Shown one piece after another: positions 1 through 10,719 of a DNA stretch of 64,000 nt. The stretch's first letter is position 1; the number at the start of each line of letters is the position of its first letter. A program made the position numbers and the translations under genes. The notes under the pieces were generated by a model, which saw only the letters and a program-made list of their open reading frames with translations, was not told the origin of the DNA and did no database searches. Location of the stretch: NCBI GenBank assembly GCA_027627225.1, contig CM051029.1, positions 3,329,904 through 3,393,903 on the forward strand, given 5' to 3'. This DNA comes from Congeria kusceri. Lineage: Eukaryota; Mollusca; Bivalvia; Myida; Dreissenidae.

Positions 1-150
1 AGGCACAGCAGATACATTCTTCTACACTGACTGTCACTAATATACAGCAGGACACGACGTGGACATGTATTGCCTTTAACATTATTGTCGCCGAAAATGG
101 AAAGGAGACACAAGAACCTAAGAATCAGACCTTGTCGGTTTCAGTATTAT
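1..150 (+). CDS. Receptor 1 exon: C-terminal half of an Ig domain
   Basis: The open frame from base 3 reads through a typical Ig F-strand (TWTCIAFN) to a GTAAGT donor at 151, ending in phase 1. The first half of the domain is outside the window or is cut by the window edge. Confidence 0.7.
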
Positions 151-3100
151 GTAAGTATATGCATATGGGGCGCATGTTGTGTATATATGTATTATTTTCG
201 TCCATGCGTCTGGGTAAGCATAAGTCTTGTCAGGTTCTTTAATATAAACAATGTCGTATTGTACGGATGTTAGGATTATTTCAAGAATATGATGCACAAT
301 TACATTGCGTTAGTCATTTCAATTTATTAATGTATTATTGTATTATGAAAATAATTGTTTTTACCAAACGTTTCATGTAACTACGTAGTGTGTATCTGTT
401 TGATTTTCTTTCATTATCAAACAGATAGCCCTGATCATCCTGCTGTAAAGTATAGCGTATTGCCAGACCTGTCTAACACAGGAACCGTGCCAGCCAATGG
501 AACCATCTCATTGATCGAAAGTAGCAGTGTACAGCTTATCTGTTCGGCAAACAGTAACCCGACTTCCACTTATAATTGGGGTCCAGGTTATTACAATGCC
601 GTGCATAATATATCAAATGTTTCAAGAGATGCGGATGTAACTTTCACATGCACAGCTAAGAATATAATGCCTACTACTCTGAGAGGAAACGTAACTGGCA
701 GCACTAATACAACAGTTTGTTTCCATGTACTATGTAAGTATGGATATATTATATTGACAGTCTATAAAAGCAAGCAATAGCAACACTTTTCAACAAATCA
801 AATTTTTAGCTGCATTTTACATCAATTAATGTTACTAACATTAGATGGCCCAGCGAACCTTTCTGCAAAATTCAACAACGTCACACAGATAGACCAAGTG
901 GTGAAAGTCATTGAAGGCTGGTCGTTCAAAATGTCCTGTTCTGCCAGCAGTAACCCAGTCTCGAGTATTTATTGGTATGGTCTTGGAGCACAGTTGGGAA
1001 ATGTCCTCTCCATATACAACGTTAGCGAGGACCGAAACAAAAACATCACGTGCACCGCAATGAACACCATGGTAGATAGTCTAGGGAAAAGTAAAACAAG
1101 TCAGCACAGATTACCGTTATCCTTGACGTTCTGTGTAAGTTACAGCTATTGTACAGTTTTATCATCATCTTGTAATAAGTTTACTTAAATTTGTTTACTA
1201 GAGTAGAGTAAGCATTTTCCCGCTATTTATATGCGTTTGTTTTTACTTCTGATATTTACATCATACGTACGTCGTACATAGCCGTGTGTAAAACTCACAA
1301 AAAGGTGTTAAATAAATTGTAAATGCTCTAATGAATAAATAAGGTTGCATAAAATTAAAACAAAACAGTATATTATATGGTTCTTGTATTGTTGCTACAG
1401 ACCCACCGAATGTGCAGCTAGTGGCAAATCAACCCGTTCTTCTCAACACGTCTTTCACAATAGTATGCAGCCTGAGCAGTGTTGGTAACCCACCTGACAC
1501 AAACTACAGGTGGATAAGAAAAGGTTGCAATACTTCTGTCGGCACAATGCAAGCATTAACAATTAACCACGTCCTGTTAACAGATGAAGGTGAATACCGG
1601 TGTACTGCGTCAAACAGAATGCTGACTATTGGAAACGATGTAGTGTACGGTTTTAGTCAGACAACATTATATATAAATGTTCAATGTAAGTTGTATGACT
1701 ATCCCATTGTATTTTATAATGTGTTTTACTTATACACAAACGAACCTTATTAATTGCAAAATAGTAAAGAAATTACATTATGTTTGTTTAATATCATTTT
1801 TTGATAAACTGCTGATTTAATTATTTGGCAAGAAACGTCCCCCGATTGTATATCATAATGGCATATGTAGACATGGTGAACAGAATGTTGAACGTAATGG
1901 TTACCTGTATTGTGCAAATTAATCATGCATGCATTATGTGTTGATTACGTCATGTTTAAATTAAAGTTTGCAACTAATATATTGTAACGTTCACATGTCC
2001 AACGTAAAAATAACAATACAGCTGTTGGTACTAAAATGTTGTCATAGATTCCCATGTTGGTGTTTGTGAAACGATATGACTTCTTTATATAATTAGTTCG
2101 TTTACCATACATTTGTTTATAAATATATCAGAGAACATGTATTTTATACAAGAAAGTCTTCTTTCAGATAAAGCAAGCATGTAAACATTCGAAGCAAATG
2201 AATCTAAACTCAACATTACCGTTGACCAGGACGAAACAATCGAGCTGGTATGTGATGCCGATGGTGACCCTGAACCTATTGTTCGTATCATTAACGCAAC
2301 TCATGGAATTGAATCACTACTAATAGAACAAGAAGGACACACAGCCAAATCTTACATTCATCGAGCGAGATGTGAATATGATAGTGGAGTCTATAAATGC
2401 TGGCAAACAATAGTTATAACATGGAACAACATGCAAACATTCTTGCTGTCCTGGTAAACTGTAAGTACAATATATATCAAGTTAACTTTAAATGTATTAA
2501 CTATGTAACAATTTACAACATAAGACCATAATTATAATTCTCAACACTTATTTTTGCATTGGTTCCCCAAGAGAGTCGCCATTTATTCCACCTTTAACAG
2601 AATTGTACAGAACTCAAAACGACACAGCTGTGTTCACCTTCACCATTATAGCCAATCCTGAGCCAACGACTGCTGACTTCATTTGGTACAAGCGTGTTGA
2701 AGAAGAATGGGTGGTTTTGTCCAATGACAACAACTTTAATATCACCGATAATGGAATGCAGACACAGCTGACGATTCCTCGATTGCAACTTGAAGATTAT
2801 ATACAATATATGGTGAAAGTCTCCAACACGTTGGGTTCGACTGAGAAAGTGTTTACATTACACGCACCATGTAGGAATCTATTTGTTTTCCTTCTCATAA
2901 TGTTTGAAACACAATTAAAATCCCAGTTTACTAGATTTTAATGTTAATTTATATTGACAATTATAAGTGTGTATGCATAGACATGTACGTTATTGATTTA
3001 ATGCGTATACATATGTTATAGCCATACCAGACGTTCCAAAGCACATGTCAGCTGACCGAGTAGGAAAGTCGGACATCGTTATTGCATGGATTCCTGGTTT

Positions 3101-5875
3101 TAACGGCGGTGAGGATCAAAACTTCACTATTCGATACAAAGAAACTGATTTCCAAAGCTGGAGGCATATCTATATAGCAAGTTCTGTAAACAGCTATACC
3201 TGGACAATTGAGGGATTAAAACCTGGCACGATATATAAAATCAAAATGCTGGCGGAAAACAGAATAGGCAAATCAGATTGGACTGAAGAAATAACGAAAA
3301 TAACCTTAGTAAACACAGGTACAGAGTAATATAACTGATCTGATAAATATTACTAAACAAGAACATCGATAGAACCGATGCCGAGGCTCAACGATGCCGC
3401 TTTGACCCTAATTGTGGCGTTGAACTTAAACCTAAGAACCTGATCCATACGGAGAAGCGTTGTCAGGCTGGGGCTAACAAACGCGTAAAGTCTTAATGTC
3501 CACTCAACAAGTTAAAAGCCCGGACAAGCTAATGGTCAATTTCGACGATTGACCTTTAAATATAAACACAGCGAAATTCCAGTTGCGACAGCAGGAGAGA
3601 ACTCTTATTAGCAGCCCGAGGTTCCAGTATGACATTGACCTGCGACCTACATATATAGTCAATGCGTGTCACATGCTATCTTACTGAGGCAAACATGTGT
3701 GCCATATAAATGGAAAATAATTTAATATATGACCAAGTTATGGTATGACAAGGAAAAATCTCATTTTGAAATTTGATCTCTAAGTGTGACCTAGACCTTT
3801 GACGTATGGACCTGGTTTATATGCATTTTATGTTTTGCTATTGAGGTTATCATTTGTGTCAGTTAGTTTTTAAACCACACAAGCAAAGTGTAGTTTTTGC
3901 CCTTTAACCTCTAGGTGCGACATTGACTTTTGACCTTGGGACCTGATTCAAGAGCAGTACACACCAGCTTATTGCAGCAATCATTTGTCCCAAGTAACTC
4001 AAAGATTCCCAAATACAATTTAAAATCAAAGGATAATTACTCCATGAACACTCATCAGAACGGAACTCCCTGACAATATTCGCTTGCCCCTTTGTCAGGG
4101 CTGCTGAATATTAAGTTTCAATGAAGTTGAGTTTGTAGTTCGAGAGATTTCGCTTGGAAACGAAAATTTTGTTACAGAATGTCCTATTTTTAATCAAAGA
4201 GGAATAACTCCCTAAAAAATCGGACCGGGCCGACATGACAATATGCGTATGTCCACCCTATATGGATGCTGCATATGCAGTTTTATCAATTTCGGGTCAT
4301 TCGTTCCTAAGATCTCGCGCGGAGAAGAACTACCGGACGGAAGAAAGGACGGACGAACGGACATAAAGTATGATGTATACAATCATCGGAAAAATTTGTT
4401 TCAGAACCCAGACAAACTAAATAGAAGTTGAATTTGAATTCTGACGGACGGACAAAGCGGCGACTGTATGCTCCCCCCTTTTGGGAGCTCAATGAATAGA
4501 TATACAACGATAAAAGAAGTTTAATAGCACACTGATCGCATCGAGTGCCTAATACAATATGTGTTTTTTACATTTACAGTTGACAATGGCTCTGCAATAT
4601 CCGCTGTTGGTTGTTCAGTAGGTGGCGTCTTGGGGGTTGCTGTCGTAATTGCTGTGTCCATCCTGATATGGAGATACAGATCACATGGTATATCTGTGTT
4701 GCATTGTATATTTGCTCTGTAAAACCTTTGAAACCATATGTACATGTTATGCTACCATATGTACCTTTTAAGCTATTTCTTTAAGATCACAAACAAAAGG
4801 AAAGAACTGTACATACTACGAAAATTTGGGTAAACCACATCATGAATTTGTATATACATAGTCCATTATCAATACGTTCAGATTGAAACAGTTGAAAATA
4901 GTTATTTATTTATTGAACACGTGTATTTGTGTATTTCGTACTCAATCCCGAAATTGCCTGCCAATGAGTTCTTCAATAAAAAACAACATTGCAGCATGCA
5001 TGACGTAGACCATTATACAACATTGCGTAGAATAAGACTAGTTTTATCACTAAATAGCATTGTTACATTATTTATGTTAGGGCAAAACGAAACTTAAACA
5101 TACCAAACGCATAGCAACTCGACTTGCCAGTATGAAGATCTCGCCAAAGAACCGTAAGCAAATGTATATTGAACTGTATACAAGTTGATATATCAAATAT
5201 GTTAACAACTGTAAATATTATAACAGTGTGCTTAACTAAATAATTATATTACAGTAACACATTGTTGTTCATCAAACCGAGCTACACAACATAGTTTAAT
5301 AGCCAAACCATTTTGCTAGTTATTCCAGAACAACTTATAATAATTACTTAAACTTGTATTTGTATTCAGGCTACACAACGAATCCTCAAACATAGATGGG
5401 AGTTATGAAACCTGTCGAATCGGTAGGGTTGAATATAATCAATTAATTATTGATTTCGAAGAAATCAAGCGATTTATGGTAAATAAAGATGATATATCTT
5501 ATGAATCTGCTTGGATTGTTGTTAACATGTGTCACCTACAAAGTTAAATACAACACATCAAGCAATATTAAGTGATTCCGCACCATCCTCGCCTCAGTTT
5601 GAAGTCATTGTTTCCCCTAACTGTTTATGTTACCTTTTTTGTCAATTATATTTTCGTTTCACGTTCTTCCAGAGTCTGCAGTTTCTGGCCATGACAATAA
5701 GTATGAGCCACTTGCAGAACTAGAATTCCGTGAATATTCGAGTCTAAGTCCTTACGAAACTCAAAAAAACAATACATCGTCCACGGATAATCCGCCTAGG
5801 ATGCCAGCATTACGACAAACTGTGACGTCAACTGATGATCGCGAATACGTCAATATGAAGTTGTCCATTCTTTAA
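1..5875 (+). CDS. Receptor 1: Ig/FN3 single-pass receptor with ITAM-like tail, 3' part of gene, probably disabled
   Basis: Multi-exon gene read from splice sites; its 5' exons lie before the window. Exons: 1-150, 425-733, 845-1132, 1401-1685, 2168-2460, 2574-2870, 3022-3318, 4580-4687, 5081-5153, 5370-5422, 5673-5875. Order: four Ig domains (first partial), a broken Ig, a membrane-proximal Ig-like domain, FN3, transmembrane segment, three tail exons. All internal ectodomain introns are phase 1. The tail has five to six tyrosines in YxxL, ITAM and YxNM contexts, so by family knowledge a plasma-membrane receptor signalling through SH2 proteins is inferred. Two exons carry in-frame stops (2182 and 5095) and one a 1 bp frameshift. 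The broken Ig exon is a symmetric phase-1 exon and could be skipped without changing frame. The ligand is unknown; an adhesion role is the main alternative to an immune-type receptor. Confidence 0.72.
425..733 (+). CDS. Receptor 1 exon: Ig domain
   Basis: The acceptor is ATCAAACAG before 425 and the donor GTAAGT is at 734; the exon is 309 bp, phase 1 to 1. The two disulfide cysteines are in VQLICSANSNP and VTFTCTAKN, with the core Trp in YNWGP. It has several N-glycosylation sequons (for example NISN, NVTGS). Confidence 0.8.
845..1132 (+). CDS. Receptor 1 exon: Ig domain
   Basis: The exon is 288 bp, phase 1 to 1. Cysteines are in FKMSCSASSNP and ITCTAMN, Trp in IYWYG. The donor that keeps phase 1 is GTGTAAGT at 1133, two bases before the stronger-looking GTAAGT, which would break the frame into the next exon. 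Confidence 0.75.
1401..1685 (+). CDS. Receptor 1 exon: Ig domain (I-set-like)
   Basis: Acceptor TTGCTACAG, donor GTAAGT at 1686; 285 bp, phase 1 to 1. It shows the full Ig signature: IVCSLSS, YRWIRKG, and the classic DEGEYRCTASN F-strand. Confidence 0.85.
2168..2460 (+). pseudogene. Receptor 1 exon: Ig domain broken by a stop and a frameshift
   Basis: The acceptor is TTCTTTCAG and the donor GTAAGT at 2461, matching the position of receptor 2 exon 54462-54738. The Ig frame includes ELVCDADGDPEP and CEYDSGVYKC. In the expected phase a TAA lies at 2182-2184. The exon is 293 bp rather than a multiple of three: the frame that reaches the donor properly (end ILAVLVN) is offset by one base from the Ig frame, with the shift near 2404-2410. 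The flanking introns are both phase 1, so skipping it would keep the rest of the gene in frame. Confidence 0.7.
2574..2870 (+). CDS. Receptor 1 exon: membrane-proximal Ig-like domain without the usual cysteines
   Basis: The frame is open from about 2574 to the donor GTAGGA at 2871 (297 bp, phase 1 to 1). The Ig fold is suggested by FIWYKRVEEEW and LEDYIQYMVKVSNTLG, but the two disulfide positions are Ala and Lys/Val. The acceptor is uncertain: receptor 2 has its acceptor a few bases further upstream, where this copy reads TTG instead of AG, so the site used is probably CCCAAGAG before 2574. Confidence 0.65.
3022..3318 (+). CDS. Receptor 1 exon: fibronectin type III domain
   Basis: Acceptor TATGTTATAG, donor GTACAG at 3319; 297 bp, phase 1 to 1. 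FN3 hallmarks are the Trp in IVIAWIPGFNGG, the Tyr in FTIRYKETD, and LKPGTIYKIKMLAENRIG near the end. An exact counterpart is at 55659-55958 in receptor 2. Confidence 0.82.
3362..4470. repeat. Interspersed repeat block in the FN3-TM intron of receptor 1
   Basis: This intron is 1.26 kb, longer than its neighbours, and is filled by repeat-like DNA. It contains repeated variants of GACCTTTGACCT-type words and a 3' part rich in GACGGACGGAC motifs, ending near CTCCCCCCTTTTGGGAGC. The style resembles interspersed repeats I know from bivalve genomes; the family name is not assigned. Confidence 0.45.
4580..4687 (+). CDS. Receptor 1 exon: transmembrane segment
   Basis: Acceptor ACATTTACAG, donor GTATAT at 4688; 108 bp, phase 1 to 1, the same length as the receptor 2 TM exon. 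A hydrophobic, Gly/Val-rich stretch (GGVLGVAVVIAVSILIW) is followed by RYRSH, a basic stop-transfer that puts the downstream exons inside the cell. Confidence 0.8.
5081..5153 (+). pseudogene. Receptor 1 tail exon A, QYEDL motif behind an in-frame stop
   Basis: The exon is 73 bp, phase 1 to 2, between TTATGTTAG and GTAAGC. It aligns base for base in length with fossil exon 15428-15500. It encodes CQYEDLAKEP, a YxxL tyrosine motif, but a TAA at 5095-5097 precedes it in the expected frame. Exons A and B together are 126 bp, so skipping both would join the TM exon to the ITAM exon in frame. Confidence 0.6.
5370..5422 (+). CDS. Receptor 1 tail exon B, SYETC motif
   Basis: The exon is 53 bp, phase 2 to 1, acceptor TTGTATTCAG, donor GTAGGG. 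It encodes IDGSYETCRI; the same 53 bp exon with a Tyr in the same place occurs at 15701-15753 and 63556-63608. Confidence 0.65.
5673..5875 (+). CDS. Receptor 1 last exon: ITAM-like and YVNM motifs
   Basis: Acceptor ACGTTCTTCCAG, open frame to TAA at 5873-5875. The encoded tail contains YEPLAELEFREYSSL, which fits YxxL-x7-YxxL exactly (ITAM consensus YxxL/I-x6-8-YxxL/I), then PYETQ, and near the C-terminus EYVNM, a YxNM motif like those that bind PI3-kinase and Grb2 SH2 domains in CD28-type receptors. Signalling is inferred from motifs only. Confidence 0.78.
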
Positions 5876-5973
5876 AAGTGGTACAAGTGATTTGCTAATC
5901 GTTAGTTATCGAGAAACGGAAATTTGTTTTGAAGTCAAAAGTTTATTATGGGATCGTATATGTGGATACACGT

Positions 5974-5979
5974 AATAAA
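5974..5979 (+). terminator. Poly(A) signal AATAAA of receptor 1
   Basis: AATAAA occurs about 100 bases after the receptor 1 stop codon, a normal distance. It is short and AT-rich sequence surrounds it, so it is only suggestive. Confidence 0.4.
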
Positions 5980-5989
5980 ATGGCGGGCG

Positions 5990-8900
5990 ATATATGAAGA
6001 ATCATAAACTAATTGTTCTGTCTGGTGGTATATGTAGTATTAATCTTAAATTTCATAAATAGTATGATGTGGTTTATTTTGTATTTGTTCGTCTAACTTC
6101 ATTGTATACTGCAATACTTATATTTTGTTAGAAAACACAATAAGTAATCATCAGACGCATAGCGTATTTAATAATAGACCGTATGAATTAAATCATTAAG
6201 TTGAATTTGGTTTCCTTGTCTTGTTTCCATTGATGGTTAGCATCTATAGAACAGCAGCAAATACATGTACATGTAGCGTTTCATACCGGCCCTTATATAT
6301 CGATGCATGTGTAGTACTAACGAGTACTTCCTGTTCTTTTCAATAACTTATATTGTTGGAATAGGATGGCTATATTTGAACCTTAATAAATTATACCTAA
6401 ATACATTAAACAAACGTTTACATGTGTCATGTAATACGTATTTTTCATATATAATATCGTATATCAATTTATGTACTCCTTCGTTTCTTCATTTACTTTA
6501 GATCGTTAAACAGCTACATGTGCATTGTACAAACCAATGGAAATTACATGTCTTCGAGTAAAATGTTCCATGGAAAATGTACGACAAATTTGGACAATAC
6601 AAAATCATCTATAACACGAACCTATAAGGGTCACAAAACGGACTTGATATGCTATAATCCAATAATATGCCTGCTTGTAGTCTGCTAATGCATCGATTAA
6701 ACTACAGCTAACAACTTTTTTGTTTACACATTTAGAGGAACTTTAACCTGTCTGGTTTCAATCGCAGACCTTCTAAAACAGAAACGCGAGCGACACATTA
6801 AAATAGTGAAAGATAAATAATGAATACGTTAGACGCAAGTAATTGTACGCTGCACTTTTCGCAGTAAAGCAGTACATATAGTTTAGCGTTTAATAAAGCT
6901 GTTGAAATTCATCTGTATCAATACATTGCATCAAATTGCTGAAATTAATCTGCCTAACTCAAACCAAATGTTCAATTTTGCTATTTATTTATTTTGAAAT
7001 TTGTGAATGCAATACCACGCACAAATACCTGAGTAATGTTTTAATAAGCGCAATATATTTGCTTATAAATGGAGTGTTATACAACTGGATAAGAAATTTA
7101 AGTGAAAATGACTCGTTTCCTTGAGTATATGCAGCACATATAATACTTGGTGAGTGTATATTTAAGTATGATATACTCTTTAAATTGAACGAGCAATGGG
7201 ATATTTACAAACATATTAGTTATTTAAACGAGTTCAAGTAATGAAGGCCAAAGTTAAATTTCATAAAGATAGTGTCCACACGGGTATGCACATTGTAAAA
7301 CAAAGTACTCATAAGATTCATGTACACAATTTATTGTGCATACATTTTGCAGACAAACACACATATTGACATATTAAATAGATGCCACTTTAATTACAAT
7401 TTCATATTCGTTTACTTTTGCAATTATATTTTATGCATTTTGCATAGATTGTGGAAGAATGCCGTGGTGATTTACTTAATATTTGTATTGTCGACAGTTT
7501 GAGGCAAATTTTGTTGATCACCTGCTTTCTCCAATGGTTTAAAGCTATAATTTCCCAAAGATATATTATTAATTTACATAGACGTTTGTTTTTGTAGTTG
7601 TTAGTAAATGTTTACATAACATATTTTCAAAAAGAATAAACCTTGTTCAATTATAAAACGGTAAAATAGTAACTCTTAGCAACTGTTATCGAAATAAAAT
7701 ATTGCCATTTAAAGATACGCATGTGTTTAAAATGCATTTAAATAACATGGCTCATTGAAATATGCAGGGTTGCACATAAATAAGACAATTCGAAATTATA
7801 GACGGAGTTTTCTTAACCATCTGACAATTTAACGATCTCATATAGCGGTAATGCAAATTGTTTCTCCTAATCTACAAGATATATCATCCGGCCCAGACGT
7901 CTTTCGTTTGTGTCATCATACAAATACAAGTCAATTCTTTAATGGAAACACAATCGTTTGGCAATTTACGTGTCTAAAATAATGTTAATGTATAAACAGT
8001 AGTGTTATTTCAATTTGATGATCAATAAGCACATTGTGTGAAACATGATTTTATATTTTTAGTGTGTGCAACAATTCAAATATGCAAAATCTGATCCGTT
8101 CGGGATAACAACATTTGCCGTTCATTAATTAGATGTGTATGTTTTAAGTTAAATTTCAGCATCATTTAGTATTCAATACGCGGAGAAAGGCGATCAAAAT
8201 GTGCGACTGGTGTTCAAATTCTATTGGAGTAACACGGGAACAAGAAAAGTAGTATGTTACAAAAATATATATCGGCTAGTGCGTTTTTTGTGTTTATTGA
8301 CGTCTGCTCAATATCACCCCACTCGTATATTATATTTCTTCAAATGGATACGTCACACCTGCGTACATTACTATTATAACACGAGAATACACATTTTCCA
8401 AAGACACCGGCTGTCAGCTGATATCGATATGAATAAAAAAGTTTGGTATGTAGCTGTTCATAGATGTGTGTATCGCTGCGTCTGTGTGCGTGTTGTTGCT
8501 ATTTTATTACATGATATAAAACGGACTGTAATTGTTTATCGGCAAATATGTTTGTATAATGTATCCGTCAATAACTGCAATCTACAATAGATAACTTACA
8601 CACAACTTATCACCGAAGCTTGAGCATCATCATCTGCATATGTGTCACTATGATCCATGTAATTTTTTTCTTTGGTATTCTGGAGGCCGTTTTAATCAAT
8701 CTTGTCTTAAGTCCGGGGTTTACGACCGAACTTGCGATCAGCGTATAACCGTTTTATGAACGTGTCCCGTCGTAGCTTAGATTATCCATGCTTCTACGAC
8801 GGGCAAAACGTGAAACCAGTCTGAAAATCATGACGTAAATCCCGATTTGTATACGTTTGAAATCAGATTAATTACGATATTGTTTTAATGACTGAAGTTC

Positions 8901-9438
8901 AATCAGATAAGTATACTTAAAGTCTTCATTAGAATCACTAATGCAGAACAACTGTAGATCTAGCTAGATGTATCACAATATAATCGACGTTTAATAATTA
9001 TAGAATAATATGTTTCAATGTGACCGCGTAAATGCATAACACTTTCCTGTGTTGCAGTATATAACATTGAATATGTCGATCCACTAATCTTCATAAAAAA
9101 GTGTCCTAAATATTTCAAAATCAACAATTCTTAGAAGCGACAATCTGAATGGCGCAACATGTTTTACAGTAGCGTAGCTGACCATAGTTAGTTTACGCGT
9201 GGAGATCTATACAGCATAGAATTATATTTTATATTAAAATATGAAATGTTAAAATAATTTAGACGAATACGAGAACTATTACAATAAATCATTTTGAAGG
9301 ATGTATTTACATTCTTAAATAGCATTTAAATTGTAAAAGTGTATTGAATCAAACACTGTAAGGAATTAGCTGATTCGACTGTAGCTACGCCACTGTGGAT
9401 GTTGTTTTTTGCATTCAAACACGTTATAAGTTGATACA
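5990..9438. other. AT-rich intergenic stretch, no gene recognised
   Basis: Both strands were read. Only short, compositionally unremarkable ORFs occur, the longest 129 codons at 8201-8590, rich in Tyr, Arg and Val with no domain and no splice context. No repeat or RNA gene was recognised. Confidence 0.5.
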
Positions 9439-9762
9439 AACCCAGACAGCGGAAACAAGTTTCGATATAGATTGTGTGCGGTTGCTACACGACCATTATG
9501 TTAGGACCGTTGTGACACTCGGTGACCAGGTCATAGTAAAGAATTTACAATAATAAAAATAAGTATGGGGTTTTGTATTTTACACGATATGTCTAGAATA
9601 TTATATTAAGAACATGATCACCATTGGTAATGTATGATAACTGACATTGTGTTGTTTCGTTCATTTTATCAGTGTTTGGCATAAAATTGTTCATTTGTTC
9701 CTACTATACAATGTACATATTTGGCGACATTTGTTTATATGAATGATTTGCTTAATGTTTAG

Positions 9763-9864
9763 GTACAGCCCTGCATGTCACGAAGCGGAGAAAGGACCGT
9801 TATTGGACCGTTCACAGCGTCGGTAGTCTCCAATACAAATACAAATAATATTCCTGTTTCTGTC
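9763..9864 (+). pseudogene. Orphan phosphatase domain-2 exon (duplication copy 1)
   Basis: A 102 bp segment follows AATGTTTAG and encodes CMSRSGERTVIGPFTASVVS. It matches 25790-25891, which follows phosphatase domain-2 exons, and resembles the region after the YWP motif of receptor-type PTP domains (YWPxxGxxxxGxF). The donor reads GTCAGA where copy 2 reads GTAAGA. No other phosphatase exon is found upstream here, so it is an orphan left by the duplication. The family assignment rests on position and a weak motif. Confidence 0.45.
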
Positions 9865-10030
9865 GTCAGATTTAAACACATCTTGGAGGTTCAAAAGCCA
9901 AAAGAAAACGGGTTTAACATGATATATTTGTATTACCATAAACTAAAGCAATTATGTTGTGATGTTTATGATTGCATTGACAGTTAATCTGCTAATTCTA
10001 ATCTTAAATTATTATTAATTTAATTTTCAG

Positions 10031-10123
10031 CACGAACGTTTCAAGGTCCGCATATTTAGCTTTACAAATGAGTCCAAGCAATTTGATGTCTGCCAGGGTC
10101 TACTGAACAATGGACAAGCATAA
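10031..10123 (+). pseudogene. Second orphan phosphatase-like exon (copy 1)
   Basis: After TTTTCAG the frame reads HERFKVRIFSFTNESKQ and is open to a TAA near 10123. The matching exon in copy 2 (26058) reads HESFEVRIFSFTH then TAG. It resembles the VRxFxL strand of PTP domains. Weak assignment. Confidence 0.4.
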
Positions 10124-10719
10124 ACAGCTTACCTGTTCAAGTATTCACATGATACAAGTGTACAGTGGCTGAAAGTAGCTGACAAAATAAAATCCCTTTT
10201 TAATTGCAATCAAGGACTCTATTATGGGTTTGTTATATTCTGTCTTATCTAATTTAGTGTTTGTATATATATTTTACATGTATTATCTGCAAATTTATCA
10301 ACAACTGTTTTCATGGCGAACCATGTATTTGTATGTGTATACCGGTAGTTAATTGGAAACGTTGTTATTTATGGAATACAATTATTGTTTATGTCTGACT
10401 TTATATAGTGTTTGTAATATTTATTACATTTGGATATTCGACATATTAATGAAGACATTGTGTTTAACTTGCATTTTACCCCAGATTTTTTTTATCTGGT
10501 ATTGCCGGTATCAATACATGTATATATATATAACATGCTTACATGTATATTATATGTATACTATATATGTGTTTTAAAATCTATGTTTGCGTTGTATTTA
10601 ACACTATAATATTCGTTTTAGTTTTTAAAACTTAATTTTTCATAAACTATCTCAAAAATACGGTTGAATATCAGACGTAATATGATAAATGTATAACATG
10701 TTACATGTCTAATATTAAA

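Noticed and set aside
2085..2291. - strand ORF over the broken Ig exon
   Set aside because: Antisense to an exon with clear Ig motifs on +.
8201..8590. 129-codon + strand ORF
   Set aside because: Composition is like translated AT-rich spacer; no domain, signal peptide, splice pattern or paralog in the window supports it.
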